Positions 63,667 to 64,000 of a DNA stretch of 64,000 nucleotides are shown here, piece after piece. Origin of the DNA: Platanthera guangdongensis (taxonomy: Eukaryota; Streptophyta; Magnoliopsida; Asparagales; Orchidaceae). Positions within the stretch are counted from its first letter, which is position 1. Every line of letters starts with the position of its first letter. The notes under the pieces are model-generated. The model was not told where the DNA came from. It did no database searches and saw nothing but the letters and a program-made list of their open reading frames with translations. The translations under genes and the position numbers were made by a program. The stretch covers positions 152,522,416 through 152,586,415 of the forward strand of contig CM077149.1 of NCBI GenBank assembly GCA_039583875.1, in the 5' to 3' direction.

Positions 63667-63958
63667 GACTCGCGTGTCCCGCTCAATCGGACACGCGTGT
63701 CCCGCTCAATCGGACACGCGTGTCCCGCTCAATCGGACAAGCGTGTCCCGCTCAATCGGACACGCGTGTCCCGCTCAATCGGACACGCGTGTCCCGCTCA
63801 ATCGGACACGCGTGTCCCGCTCAATCGGACACGCGTGTCCCGCTCAATCGGACACGCGTGTCCCGCTCAATCGGACACGCGTGTCCCGCTCAATCGGACA
63901 CGCGTGTCCCGCTCAATCGGACACGCGTGTCCCGCTCAATGGGACACGCGTGTCCCTA
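63667..63958. repeat. 23-bp palindromic tandem repeat, about 12.5 copies
   Basis: Consensus GACACGCGTGTCCCGCTCAA plus TCG. Each unit boundary forms the perfect 14-bp palindrome GGACACGCGTGTCC. The first unit has GACTCGCG and the last ends with GGGACACGCG. A related degenerate stretch of TCGGAAATCCGACAC-type inverted motifs precedes it (63580-63660). Not a CRISPR array: no unique spacers. Confidence 0.95.
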
Positions 63959-64000
63959 AGTTAGCTCATCATGGTGAGGCGGGTGACAATTTGTCTTGGA

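Noticed and set aside
63569..63964. 131-codon ORF of repeated RVSRSIGHACPAQSDT type
   Set aside because: Translation of the 23-bp satellite; no start context or homology.

Overview
This is plant nuclear DNA dominated by transposable elements. It holds Ty3/gypsy and Ty1/copia retrotransposons, a solo LTR and short DNA transposons nested in one another. Primer-binding sites (PBS) complementary to initiator tRNA-Met, 5-bp target-site duplications (TSDs) and GT-AG introns point to an angiosperm; I cannot name the species. No rRNA, tRNA, CRISPR or prokaryotic signal is present.

The one host gene I can support is on the minus strand: five collinear exons of MSH4, the meiotic MutS homologue, at 61311-61356, 48831-48877, 48602-48709, 26902-26977 and 26799-26839. 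Splice phases match at the first four junctions and the peptide follows plant MSH4 without a visible gap; only the last exon has a doubtful acceptor. Introns of about 12.4 kb and 21.6 kb, made largely of retrotransposons, separate them, next to introns of 121 and 62 bp. No later exon was recognised in 1-26798, so either the next intron exceeds 26 kb or the gene is broken.

Layout. 1-1345: copia pol remnant. 1399-1806 and 16260-17045: two pieces of an old gypsy element flanking gypsy element G2. G2 (1807-16259, plus) has its 5' LTR split by the complete Del/Tekay-like element G1 (2412-11987, TSD AATCC), and its gag-pol carries a patch copied from the neighbouring old element. 17046-20659: minus-strand copia with a 554-bp tandem duplication. 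20917-23319: solo LTR related to G1. 24174-26594: gypsy deletion derivative E (TSD GGTGG) with a TTA-flanked MITE in its 5' LTR only. 27361-27960: copia remnant. 28092-34104 plus 47771-47930: old gypsy F, interrupted by a hAT-like element (30593-31138), a copia fragment (32038-33430) and the 13.7-kb Tat-lineage element G3 (34105-47770, TSD TTCGC). G3 carries gag-pol, an 18-copy 72/75-bp repeat and antisense ORFs. 49616-56733: gypsy chromovirus G4 (minus, TSD AACCA). 58481-61024: gag-only element G5 (minus, TSD GACGA). 61465-63640: minus-strand copia. 63667-63958: 23-bp palindromic satellite.

Most retroelement frames are broken by stops or frameshifts, so the elements look non-autonomous now. 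Exact TSDs on G1, G3, G4, G5 and E show they are discrete insertions, and the nesting gives a relative order: old gypsy < G2 < G1, and F < hAT/copia/G3.
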